The notes under the pieces were generated by a model that did no database searches, was not told the origin of the DNA, and saw nothing but the letters and a program-made list of their open reading frames with translations. Position numbers and translations under genes: made by a program. From Planctomycetota bacterium (lineage in GTDB: Bacteria; Planctomycetota; PUPC01; DSUN01), in assembly GCA_016872875.1 (NCBI GenBank), contig VGYW01000044.1, forward strand, positions 1 to 30,151: a stretch of 30,151 nucleotides of DNA, written 5' to 3'. Numbering within the stretch: the stretch's first letter is position 1; each line of letters starts with the position of its first letter. Shown here in pieces: positions 1 to 8,137 of the stretch.

Positions 1-2
1 CC

Positions 3-1649
3 ATTGGCGGCATGGAGGGGTTCCTCGACGATGTGCAGATCCACGACACTGCCCTGTCGAAGGAGGCCATCGCGGCCATCGCCGAGCGATGCTTCGCGTG
101 CGAGGAACATCCCATTCACGGCTCCGACGCCGTGGACCCCGGCACGCAGCTCGTGTGGAAGGCATCGGCAAGCGCCGTGTCGCACGATGTCTACTTCGGC
201 GCCGATACGACCGAGCTAAGGGCCGCAACCCGCCAGAGCCGATGCTTCAAGGGCAACCAGACGGCTACAACCTACAAGCCGCAGGGGCTTGAGCCCGGCG
301 GCAAGGCATACTGCTGGCGCGTGGACGAGGTGGAGGCCGATGGCACGGTGCGCAAGGGCGGGGTAATGCAGTTCACCACCGGCACGCTCGCCTTCCCCGG
401 CGCCCAGGGCTGCGGGGCCTTCGCCCGCGGCGGGCGCGGCGGCAAGGTGCTCTTCGTCACCAACCTCGACGACTACGACCCGAAGACCGAGAAACCGATC
501 CCCGGCAGCCTGAGGGCCGCGTGCGCCGAGAAGGGGCCGCGTATCGTCGTCTTCCGCGTATCGGGCACCATCCCGCTCAAGGCCGACCTGGTCATCACCG
601 AGCCGTATCTGACCATCGCCGGCCAGACGGCCCCCGGCGACGGCATTTGTGTGAAGATGCGCCACAGCCAGATCAGCACCCACGACGCCGTCGTCCGCCA
701 CGTCCGCTTCCGCCTTGGCGATGAGCTTGGGGCCGAAGGCTTCGCCCAGATCAAGGGCACCTTCGAGGCCGACGCCCTCCGCCTCCTGTGGGCTCAACGC
801 GTCATCGTGGACCACTGCTCCTTCTCCTGGGCGCTCGACGAGACGATGGACATCTGGGACAGCAGCGACGTGACGGTTCAGTGGTCCATCCTGGCCGAGA
901 GCCTGGCCCGCAGCTTCCACTCGAAGGGCCGGCACAGCATGGGCATCATCGTCTACGGCGGCGACGTGTCGGTCCACCACAACCTTTTCGCCAAGCACAA
1001 CACCCGCAGCCCGCGTCCCGCCGGCGACACGCTGCTCGACTTCCGCAACAACGTCATCTACCTATCGAACGGCTATGTCCAGAAGGGCGGGATGCGGCTG
1101 AACTACGTCGGCAACTACATCAAGTGGCCCAACCGCAAGCACGTCTTCTCCCTCGACGACCACCCGGGGGCGTTCATGTTCATGGCGGGCAACTGCCTCG
1201 AGGGCGACGCGGAGGGAAGCCGGGACAACTGGCGGCTGGTCGCCGGCCCGGCGGCGGGGGCATTCAAGATGAAGGAGCCATTCGCCCTCTGGTCGGGCAT
1301 GCCCGTCACGACCGACGGCGCAGAGGACGCCTGCCGCAAGGTCCTGGCGACGGCGGGCGCCACGCTCCCGAAGCGCGATGCCGTGGATGCCCGCATCCTC
1401 CGCGAATACGAGACAGGTACTGGCGAGATCATTGACTCCCAGAGAGAGGTCGGCGGCTACCCCGAACTGAAGTCGGCCCCGCCGCCCGTGGACTCCGACA
1501 ACGATGGCATGCCCGATGCCTGGGAAACCCAGCACGGCCTCGACCCCAAAGTCCCGTCGGATGGCAACAAAGACAACGACGGCGACGGCTACACGAACCT
1601 CGAGGAGAGCCTGAACGGGACGGACCCTACTCGGAAAGACCCTTCGTGA
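3..1649 (+). CDS. Secreted pectate lyase (PL1-like), 5'-partial, with LamG end, FnIII-like and Ca-repeat domains
   Basis: The frame is open to the window edge, so the start lies upstream and the N-terminus is missing; residues are counted from the ATG at 12. Residues 1-30 (GFLDDVQIHDTALSKEAI) are the last strand and linker of a LamG/concanavalin-type domain. Residues about 35-120 form an FnIII-like module of the kind common in planctomycete secreted proteins (SHDVYFGAD, YCWRVDEV). The catalytic right-handed beta-helix covers about 125-440 and begins GAFARGGRGGKVLFVTNLDD; it holds GPRIVVFRVSGTI, TIAGQTAPGDGI, VDHCSFSWALDE and NLFAKHNTRSPRP, all typical of PL1 pectate lyases, which cleave polygalacturonate by beta-elimination using Ca2+. 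Residues about 492-540 carry Asp-rich Ca-binding repeats (DSDNDGMPDAWE, DNDGDGYTNLEESLNG) as in thrombospondin type-3 or dockerin-like tails. The next gene starts 60 bases downstream on the same strand. The family is firm; exact substrate is inferred. Confidence 0.9.
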   Translation: MGGMEGFLDDVQIHDTALSKEAIAAIAERCFACEEHPIHGSDAVDPGTQLVWKASASAVSHDVYFGADTTELRAATRQSRCFKGNQTATTYKPQGLEPGGKAYCWRVDEVEADGTVRKGGVMQFTTGTLAFPGAQGCGAFARGGRGGKVLFVTNLDDYDPKTEKPIPGSLRAACAEKGPRIVVFRVSGTIPLKADLVITEPYLTIAGQTAPGDGICVKMRHSQISTHDAVVRHVRFRLGDELGAEGFAQIKGTFEADALRLLWAQRVIVDHCSFSWALDETMDIWDSSDVTVQWSILAESLARSFHSKGRHSMGIIVYGGDVSVHHNLFAKHNTRSPRPAGDTLLDFRNNVIYLSNGYVQKGGMRLNYVGNYIKWPNRKHVFSLDDHPGAFMFMAGNCLEGDAEGSRDNWRLVAGPAAGAFKMKEPFALWSGMPVTTDGAEDACRKVLATAGATLPKRDAVDARILREYETGTGEIIDSQREVGGYPELKSAPPPVDSDNDGMPDAWETQHGLDPKVPSDGNKDNDGDGYTNLEESLNGTDPTRKDPS

Positions 1650-1709
1650 AACGCACGAGGGGGCATCCGCCATTCCGCAGGAAACCGCCCCTTGTTGTCG
1701 GAAGCCCCA

Positions 1710-2786
1710 ATGCGACATCTCTGCCTGGTTCTCCACGCCGCTCTACTGACCTCGGCAGCCCAGCTCCACGCTGCCGAGAACAGGCCCTCCCTGTGGGCGG
1801 TCTACTATGCCTGGTATGAGACCGCCAGCGGGCCGCACGGCAGGTGGGGCCAATGGAGCGATGACAAGGCGACCGTCGCAAACCCGAAACCGAAGTCCAA
1901 AGCGCAGCCTCTCATCGGATTCTATGACAGCGACAATCCCGTCGTGGTGCGCTGGCACATCCGCCTGGCGAAGGCAGCGGGCATCGAGGCATTCCTCGTG
2001 TCGTGGTGGGGCGGCGCCAACCTCAGCGGCGCGGCATTCGAGAAGGTCATTCTGCCGGTCGCGGCCGAGGAAGGGTTCAAGGTGGCAATGTGCAGCGAAT
2101 TGGCGCAATTCCACCACGACGTGAAGGTGCTCACCCGGCAGATGGCCGACGTGCTGCGGCGGGCCACGGGCAGCCCGGGCTATCTGCGGGTGGACGGCAA
2201 ACCCGTGGTCTATCTCTACCAGGTGCCGTTCGCGCCGAAGCTCACGCCGGAGACGTTCGCGGAACTTCGCCGCGGCATCGAGGCCGAGGCCGGCCCCATG
2301 TACTGGATGATGGACAAGATCGTGAACCCGCACGGGCGTGGGATGGCCTTTCCCGACGAATGGCTGAAGATTCCCGAAATCCCCATGATCGGCTTCTATG
2401 GAACGTTCAGCGTCAAGCGCATCTGGAAGCACGAGGACCTCGCTCCCATCTACGCCCGCCTGGCCGGGCAGGCCCACGCCGCGGGCAAGCGGGTCTTCCT
2501 GCCCGCCCATCCCGGCCACGACAACAGCGGCTTCAGGCCCGACGACTTCTTCATCATCCCCCGCGAGGACGGCGCGACCCTGCGCGGCTACCTCCGAGCC
2601 GCCACGGAGGCCCGCGCCGATATCGTCTTGTTGACCAGCTTCAACGAATGGCCCGAAACGACGGTGGTCGAGCCATCCGCGTCGTGGCCCGACCCCTACT
2701 TCTACCTGAGAATCCTGGCGGAGTGGAAAGGAGTCGCGTTCACCGCGCCGCCGTTGCCGTCACTCAAAGCAAAGCCATCACCATGA
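1710..2786 (+). CDS. Secreted GH99-like glycoside hydrolase
   Basis: This 358-aa protein begins with a signal peptide (MRHLCLVLHAALLTSAAQLHA), which is why I take ATG 1710 over the in-frame TTG at 1692. WAVYYAWYETASGPHGRWGQW opens a (beta/alpha)8 barrel, followed by IGFYDSDNPVVVRWHIRLAK and IEAFLVSWWG. Near the C-terminus (about residue 311) FNEWPETTVVEPS matches the conserved FNEW-x-E-x-x-x-EP signature of GH99-like proteins. Characterised GH99 enzymes are endo-acting alpha-mannosidases or mannanases, but the bacterial GH99-like group is broad and this copy may have another substrate. No strong Shine-Dalgarno is visible. The stop overlaps the next ATG (ATGA at 2783), so the two are probably translationally coupled and work on the same glycan. 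Confidence 0.85.
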   Translation: MRHLCLVLHAALLTSAAQLHAAENRPSLWAVYYAWYETASGPHGRWGQWSDDKATVANPKPKSKAQPLIGFYDSDNPVVVRWHIRLAKAAGIEAFLVSWWGGANLSGAAFEKVILPVAAEEGFKVAMCSELAQFHHDVKVLTRQMADVLRRATGSPGYLRVDGKPVVYLYQVPFAPKLTPETFAELRRGIEAEAGPMYWMMDKIVNPHGRGMAFPDEWLKIPEIPMIGFYGTFSVKRIWKHEDLAPIYARLAGQAHAAGKRVFLPAHPGHDNSGFRPDDFFIIPREDGATLRGYLRAATEARADIVLLTSFNEWPETTVVEPSASWPDPYFYLRILAEWKGVAFTAPPLPSLKAKPSP

Positions 2787-5215
2787 AACGCATCCACTCA
2801 CTCCTCGCCGCCCTGCCGCTCCTGGTTCCGGCCCTGGCTCTCGCCGGCCCGCGGGACGCCAACCGTGTGGCCAATCCAGGCTTCGAGGAGAACGCCGACG
2901 GCAAGGCCAGGGGGTGGTCGCACTATGGCGCGGGTTACACACTGGTGCGCGAGGGGCGCGACGGGAGCTGGTGCATCCGGTGTCGTTCCGATGCCGGCGG
3001 GCAGACCCTGGGCGCCGCGCAGGAGATCGTCTTCGACCCGCCGCTGCAACACCCGTTTCTGGTCTCGGGGTGGAGCAAAGCCGCGGCCGTGGAGGGCGGC
3101 GAGTACTGCATCTACCTGGATGTGCACTACGCCGACGGCACACCCCTGTGGGGACAGACCGCGGGCTTCCGTCACGGCACGCACGGCTGGGCCTACGCCG
3201 AGAGCGTGTTCACGCCCCTCAAGCCGGTGGCGCGTATCCAGACCTTCGTGCTCTTCCGGCGTGCGAAAGGCACGGCCTGGTTCGATGATGTCCGGGTGTC
3301 GCTGGCGCCGCAGAAGTTCATGCGCACCACCGCGCTGGGCGGCTTCGCGGGCACGGGCCGCATCGAGGCGTTTGCCTCGGTCTCCCTGCCCTCGACGTGG
3401 CAGACGCAGGTGCGCCAGGGGGAACGGGTGGTCTTCACCCAGCAGGGCGAGGGACTGTCCCAGCGCATCTCCTGGGACGGTCGCGATCCGGCAGGTCAAC
3501 CAGTGCCGCCCGGTGTCTGCACCATCCGCTTCGCCGCGACCGACCGCCTGCTGGGCGAGACCATCACCTGGAGCCGTGAGATTGGCACGAAAGGCGTGCG
3601 GGGCCGCAACTACGCGCTCTGGACCGAGAGCAGCATGCGGCGCGTCATGCCTGTGGACCTGCCCGAAGCGGTCGATCCGCCAGCCGCGCTGGCCCTGTCC
3701 GCCGCGCGCAACGAGTATGAGAGCGGCCAGATCGTGATCATGCCCCCAGCGGGGGTCACGCTGCGGAACGTGCGCGTGGCGGTGTCCGACCTGACGGGGC
3801 CGGGTGGCGCCCGCATCGCCACCGACAACGTGCAGTGGCACCAGGTTGGCTACGTATGGGTCGAGCATCAGCACGAGCGGCCCGATGTTCCGCGCTATGC
3901 TCCCTCCTGGTGGCCCGACCCGCTGCTGCCGGTCAGGAGCTTCGGCGTGGACCCCGGCTGGGCACAGCCCATCTGGGTCACGGTCTATGTCCCCAGGGAC
4001 ACGCCGCCGGGCGCCTACACCGGCACGGTGACCATCTCTGCCGACGGTAATCCGGACGCGACCGTCCCACTGAGCCTTCGGGTGCATGACTTCACCATCC
4101 CTGTCCGCGGGCGCCTGAAGACCGCCTTCGCGCTCATGCAGGGCTACTTGGAGAAGGTCTATGGGGCGGAGAAGGTCACTCCGAAGCTCCGGCAGGCCTA
4201 CGGGGAGTACCTGCTGGCGCATCGCCTGAACCCGGATGACATCACGCGCACCGATCTGCCCCACCTCGAAGACCTCGCCCACTACCGCGACCGGGGGCTG
4301 AACGCCTTCAACGTGCTGAACTTGGTGGAGCCGCGCGGATCGGCTCCCTGGCGGTGCTACAGTTCGGCGGAGTCCTACACGCCGGATTTCAAACAGAGTC
4401 TCATCGCGAAACTGGACCCGTTCGTGGCCGACCTGAAGGCACGCGGGCTGGCCGACCGGGCCTACGTTTATGGCTTCGACGAGCGCCCTGCGGAGTTCAA
4501 CCCGATCATCCGCGAGTACTTCGGCATGATCAAGCAGCGTTACGGCCTGCCCACGCTCACCACCGCCAAGGTTCCCCAGGAGCCGGCGGCCATGCGCGAC
4601 CTGAACGTGGATTGGAACTGCCCAGTGAGCGACGCCTACTCCTTCGCGGACGCCGAACGCTGTCGGGCGGCGGGGTTGCAGGTATGGTCCTATGTGTGCT
4701 GCGGCCCGCGCGCGCCCTTCGCGAACTTCCTGGCCGACGCCCCGCTCATCGAGGCCCGGGTGATCATGTGGCAGGCCTTCCACCAGAAGCTGGACGGATT
4801 CCTGTATTGGGGGGTGAACGTCTGGTCGAAGAAGAGCAACGACGCCCCGCTGGACCTCCGCAAGGGCGCGCGGCTGGCCTGGTCCATCAACACCGGCGGG
4901 CCGGACTGGCCCGCCCTGCACGGTGACGGCGTCCTGCTCTACCCGCTGCCCGACGGCCCCGCGGGCTGCATCCGGCTCGCCAACCTGCGTGACGGGCTGG
5001 AGGACTACGAGTACCTCTGGGCTCTCGGCCGAAAGCGCGGCGACCCGTGGTCCGCGCGGGCCGACTGCGAGCCGGCCACCACGTCCCTGACCGCCTTCAC
5101 GCACGATCCGGCCGTGCTGCATGCCGCGCGCGAGCGCATCGCGCGAGAATTGCGCGCTGCCGCTGGCGGTGGCTCCGGCAGGATGAGTACGAAAGGAGAA
5201 ACACCCGATCCATGA
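2783..5215 (+). CDS. Secreted GH123-like protein (DUF4091) with N-terminal carbohydrate-binding-like domain
   Basis: An 810-aa protein. The frame is open further upstream to 2003, but that part lies inside the GH99-like gene; ATG 2783 gives a clean signal peptide (MKRIHSLLAALPLLVPALALA). Residues about 24-175 resemble a CBM4/9-type beta-sandwich (VANPGFEENADG, RGWSHYG). A FlgD-like Ig segment follows (ISWDGRDPAGQPVPPGV), then a beta-sandwich (about 285-440) and a catalytic-type barrel (about 445-770). YGFDERP places an Asp-Glu pair at 566-567, the arrangement GH123 uses for substrate-assisted hydrolysis of N-acetyl-beta-galactosaminides. LRDGLEDYEYLWAL at about 735 is the DUF4091 C-terminal signature. 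The actual substrate is not known. Its stop overlaps the start of a broken fourth gene (ATGA at 5212). Confidence 0.88.
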   Translation: MKRIHSLLAALPLLVPALALAGPRDANRVANPGFEENADGKARGWSHYGAGYTLVREGRDGSWCIRCRSDAGGQTLGAAQEIVFDPPLQHPFLVSGWSKAAAVEGGEYCIYLDVHYADGTPLWGQTAGFRHGTHGWAYAESVFTPLKPVARIQTFVLFRRAKGTAWFDDVRVSLAPQKFMRTTALGGFAGTGRIEAFASVSLPSTWQTQVRQGERVVFTQQGEGLSQRISWDGRDPAGQPVPPGVCTIRFAATDRLLGETITWSREIGTKGVRGRNYALWTESSMRRVMPVDLPEAVDPPAALALSAARNEYESGQIVIMPPAGVTLRNVRVAVSDLTGPGGARIATDNVQWHQVGYVWVEHQHERPDVPRYAPSWWPDPLLPVRSFGVDPGWAQPIWVTVYVPRDTPPGAYTGTVTISADGNPDATVPLSLRVHDFTIPVRGRLKTAFALMQGYLEKVYGAEKVTPKLRQAYGEYLLAHRLNPDDITRTDLPHLEDLAHYRDRGLNAFNVLNLVEPRGSAPWRCYSSAESYTPDFKQSLIAKLDPFVADLKARGLADRAYVYGFDERPAEFNPIIREYFGMIKQRYGLPTLTTAKVPQEPAAMRDLNVDWNCPVSDAYSFADAERCRAAGLQVWSYVCCGPRAPFANFLADAPLIEARVIMWQAFHQKLDGFLYWGVNVWSKKSNDAPLDLRKGARLAWSINTGGPDWPALHGDGVLLYPLPDGPAGCIRLANLRDGLEDYEYLWALGRKRGDPWSARADCEPATTSLTAFTHDPAVLHAARERIARELRAAAGGGSGRMSTKGETPDP

Positions 5216-5426
5216 GCCAGGCACTCTCAGTTCTTGTCACCCTGCTGCTGGCGCAGCCGGCCGACGGTACAGGCATTGGGGAGATTGGCAGGCGGAGTTC
5301 CAGGACTATCTGCGCGAGGCCCAGGCCAACGCCGCGTCGCGCCCCACCCCGCCGCGGGCGCTCAGGCTCGGCTGCGTGTTCCTGAAGGCCGCGCGCATCA
5401 CGTTCCCCGCCATCAAGCGAGTGTGA
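5212..5426 (+). pseudogene. Broken fourth gene of the operon (signal peptide plus out-of-frame remnant)
   Basis: ATG 5212 overlaps the preceding stop (ATGA) and has a strong Shine-Dalgarno (AAAGGAG at 5193-5199). The frame encodes a signal-peptide-like start, MSQALSVLVTLLLAQPADG, and then turns Arg/Pro-rich and implausible. From about 5271 a different frame reads HWGDWQAEFQDYLREAQANA and continues through LRLGCVFLKAARITFPAIKRV to a stop at 5424-5426. I infer a frameshift near 5262-5275 plus loss of most of the gene. I do not recognise the family. A sequencing or assembly error at the shift point is possible, but even if repaired the product would be only about 70 aa. Confidence 0.6.
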
Positions 5427-5500
5427 ACGTCGGTTGAAAAGCGCGGCAGGTAGACGGGCGAGAAGCACGCCAACTCGGGCAGGCGGCAGCGGCGCCGCGA

Positions 5501-8137
5501 CTACTCCCTGCGCCAATCCACCTTCTCATAGGCGGGATACGTTGCCGCCGCCCCGTCATCGTAGTGCCAGACTACGTCGGTCCAGATCCACGGCCTGACC
5601 TGGATCCGGAGCGTTGCCTCGTCCGTCGTGCGCGTGCCGAGGCCGGCGACGGGGGAATCGCCGACCTTGGCCGTGATCTCGACGGGCTCGCCCTGGCGAA
5701 GGCCCCGCAACTCGATCCAGTCAGGCGGCGGGTTCTTCTCGTAGAACCGCCGAGCATAGCGGCGCACGGCCTCCGAGCCTGCATCGCCGCGGTTGCTGTT
5801 GTAGAGCTGATAGGTGCGGTGAGCGAGTTCCGGGGTCTGGAGGGCCTTCCCGCAGCCGATGTACCAGCCGAGGGAGAAGAGCCATTGGTAGCATTCGTCG
5901 CCTTCTCCGCCGGCGGTCACGGCGCCCCCCTTCCAGCCGACCGTGCACTCGCCGAACATCTTGATCCCTACATGGTTCATCGAGCGCCAGAAGCGCCACC
6001 AGTAGGGTTGGCACGGGACCGCCCCGCTCGTTCTGCCCTCGAGCATCGGCGCGTAGTCCACGCCCTGGAGGCCGCCGAACCCGCCGTCCACCAGCACGCG
6101 CGTGAACCCCAGCCGCGCGCTCATCCACAAAGACGGCCAGATGATGCGGTCCCACCACTCCGTCGCCAGGCTCATCGGCACCCATTGGTAGGGGGTGTTG
6201 TAGGGCCAGGCGCCGTCGCGGGCGCGCCGCACCCACGCCGGGTGCTCGCGGAAGAGCGGGATCCCACGGGCCTTCAGAAGCGGCACCGCATCGGGGTACT
6301 TGCCCATGTCGTAGCCGTAGTAGGTCTCCGGCACAGCGATGCGGCTGCTCAGGGCGTTGGCGAGACTCGTCCTGGTGAACTCGGGCCGGAACCAGAAGCC
6401 TGGCTGGAGGCCGGCGGCGCGCAGCCGCTCGCACATCGCCTTGAGCGCGGGGTTGCAGTCGTGCCGCTCATCGAAGCGATAGGCGTCATCCGCCTCGATG
6501 GGATAGGAGTGCCAGATGTCGTGGTACATGGCCACGACGTCAATGCCCGAGCCTTCGAGCCGCTTGACGTACTTCTCGGCGAAGGGGAGCGGCCCGCCCT
6601 CGCGCTGGATCTGGCTGTGGGGCGCGTCCATGGCCACGGCGCCCACGCTGTCCTGGACTCCCATGCGGCGCGACACGTCGCCGTACACCTCGAAGCGAGC
6701 ATTGAGGCAGCGCTGGGGCAGTGGCTGCGCCATATCGGCCGTATAGAGGTACTCGACGGTGTCCACCGCCGTGCGCTGGCCGGCGAGGGCCATGTCCCAG
6801 GCCAGGTTGGGCCACACCCCGTCGGCTCCCTGCTCAGTGTAGGAGGCGGAACTGTTGGCGCAATGGTAGTAGAGGCTTCGGGCAGAGATGGTGAGGCTGC
6901 CCTTGCCCCAGTCATAGAAAACGAGCGGGCTGGCCTGGAGCGCGTCGTGGTTGGGATGGTAGCCGTAGCCGCGGCGCGGGGGCTTGGGCGATTGGAAGAT
7001 GACCTGCCGGTTCGTGTCGGCGGAGAAGTCCACGATCTCGCGCCCGGGCTCCCGGAAGCCAGTGCCGTAGTAGACGACGCCCTTGCGGGAGCCGCCCGGG
7101 CCGAAGCCGTTGTTGAGCATCACCTGGTAGCCGAGGTTGAGGGCGCTGGGCATCTCGACCTCGACCAGGCGGGCGAGGCCATGGTAGTCGCAGCCGTGGC
7201 GGTCGCGCTCGATGGGCCACCAGGTCTCCCACACCAGCACGTGCGTCCACGAGCGATAGCCCGTCGCGGCGAGCGGCAACGCGTAGTGAAACGTCACGCG
7301 GTTGCCGTCCACCTGGGGCGGATGCCAGACGAGGCGGGCGTCGTTGGACAGAGCGTCGAGCGGCAGGGTCATCGGGTCGGTGATGTGGGGATGTGGCCTG
7401 CCGTGCTGGACGTCGCGGTATTCCGCGCCGGTGCCGAGCGTGTAGCCGGGCAGGGGGCCGAGGGGGCCGGCCTCCTTCAGGCCGCCCGGCGGGATGACCC
7501 TGGGCAGGCCGCGCTCATCGAATTGCCCGATGTCGAGGCCGTTCCCGAGAGGCTTCGGGCAGATGAGGTGCTCGCCGTCGCGAGTGGCCCAGTCTACGGG
7601 GCGGCACATGTCGTAGACCAGCACCTGGCCGTCGGGGAAGGCCACACGGGCGGCATCCCGGCTAAGCGGCACCGCTGGAAGGCCGCCAACTGTGACCTGT
7701 TCGCCCGGCTTGACGGGGATGATCTTCGCCGTGCCCACGTCGCGGGGCGTGACAGAGACCGAGTTGCTCCGCGGCGTCCGCGAGCCGTCCTTCAGGACGC
7801 CCACGACAGCGAAGGTGTATCGCGTGCCGTTCCTGAGGCCACTCGCCACGAGGTGAGGCTCGGCCAGCGTGTCCTTCGACGCCTCCGCCTCGTCCGGCTC
7901 GAGCTGGAGCACCCGCCAGCCGACGATGCGCGGGTCCTCCAGTTGCAGGTTCCAGCGCAGGTAGGCCCGGCCGTCGCCGGGATCGCCTGTGAGCGCCGTC
8001 GGGGAGAGAACCGGGAGCGGGGGCGGGGTGAGATGCCTATCGGCCACGCGAACATCCTTTCTCTGGAACAGGCAGCCGCAGACGGACACCAAGGCGAAGA
8101 GCACGATCGGCCGTACCCAAGAGGCTGAGAAGCTCAT
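5501..8137 (-). CDS. Lipoprotein with FnIII domain and putative barrel glycosidase domain
   Basis: An 878-aa protein. ATG 8137 is preceded by AAGGGAG and overlaps the stop of the upstream gene (ATGA at 8134-8137). The N-terminus is a lipoprotein signal (hydrophobic stretch then SVCGC, residues about 18-22). Residues about 41-131 are a fibronectin type III domain (AYLRWNLQLEDP, LRNGTRYTFAVVGV). A large beta-rich region follows, then from about 520 a (beta/alpha)8-like segment: IDVVAMYHDIWHSYP, LRAAGLQPGFWFRPEF (about residue 580) and GFTRVLVDGGFGG (Asp about 683). The layout recalls clan GH-D alpha-galactosidase-like enzymes, where a barrel Asp is the nucleophile, but I cannot assign a GH family. 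A membrane-anchored glycosidase acting with its GH42-like partner is the likely role. Confidence 0.8.
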   Translation of the reverse strand: MSFSASWVRPIVLFALVSVCGCLFQRKDVRVADRHLTPPPLPVLSPTALTGDPGDGRAYLRWNLQLEDPRIVGWRVLQLEPDEAEASKDTLAEPHLVASGLRNGTRYTFAVVGVLKDGSRTPRSNSVSVTPRDVGTAKIIPVKPGEQVTVGGLPAVPLSRDAARVAFPDGQVLVYDMCRPVDWATRDGEHLICPKPLGNGLDIGQFDERGLPRVIPPGGLKEAGPLGPLPGYTLGTGAEYRDVQHGRPHPHITDPMTLPLDALSNDARLVWHPPQVDGNRVTFHYALPLAATGYRSWTHVLVWETWWPIERDRHGCDYHGLARLVEVEMPSALNLGYQVMLNNGFGPGGSRKGVVYYGTGFREPGREIVDFSADTNRQVIFQSPKPPRRGYGYHPNHDALQASPLVFYDWGKGSLTISARSLYYHCANSSASYTEQGADGVWPNLAWDMALAGQRTAVDTVEYLYTADMAQPLPQRCLNARFEVYGDVSRRMGVQDSVGAVAMDAPHSQIQREGGPLPFAEKYVKRLEGSGIDVVAMYHDIWHSYPIEADDAYRFDERHDCNPALKAMCERLRAAGLQPGFWFRPEFTRTSLANALSSRIAVPETYYGYDMGKYPDAVPLLKARGIPLFREHPAWVRRARDGAWPYNTPYQWVPMSLATEWWDRIIWPSLWMSARLGFTRVLVDGGFGGLQGVDYAPMLEGRTSGAVPCQPYWWRFWRSMNHVGIKMFGECTVGWKGGAVTAGGEGDECYQWLFSLGWYIGCGKALQTPELAHRTYQLYNSNRGDAGSEAVRRYARRFYEKNPPPDWIELRGLRQGEPVEITAKVGDSPVAGLGTRTTDEATLRIQVRPWIWTDVVWHYDDGAAATYPAYEKVDWRRE

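Noticed and set aside
2798..5224. 808-codon open frame on the minus strand
   Set aside because: It is the antisense of the GH123-like gene; the product lacks any domain pattern and is rich in Arg, Gly, Val and His, as expected from codon bias in GC-rich DNA.
5564..8128. 854-codon open frame on the plus strand
   Set aside because: Antisense of the FnIII lipoprotein gene, which has a signal peptide, FnIII domain and ATGA coupling; the plus frame has none of these.
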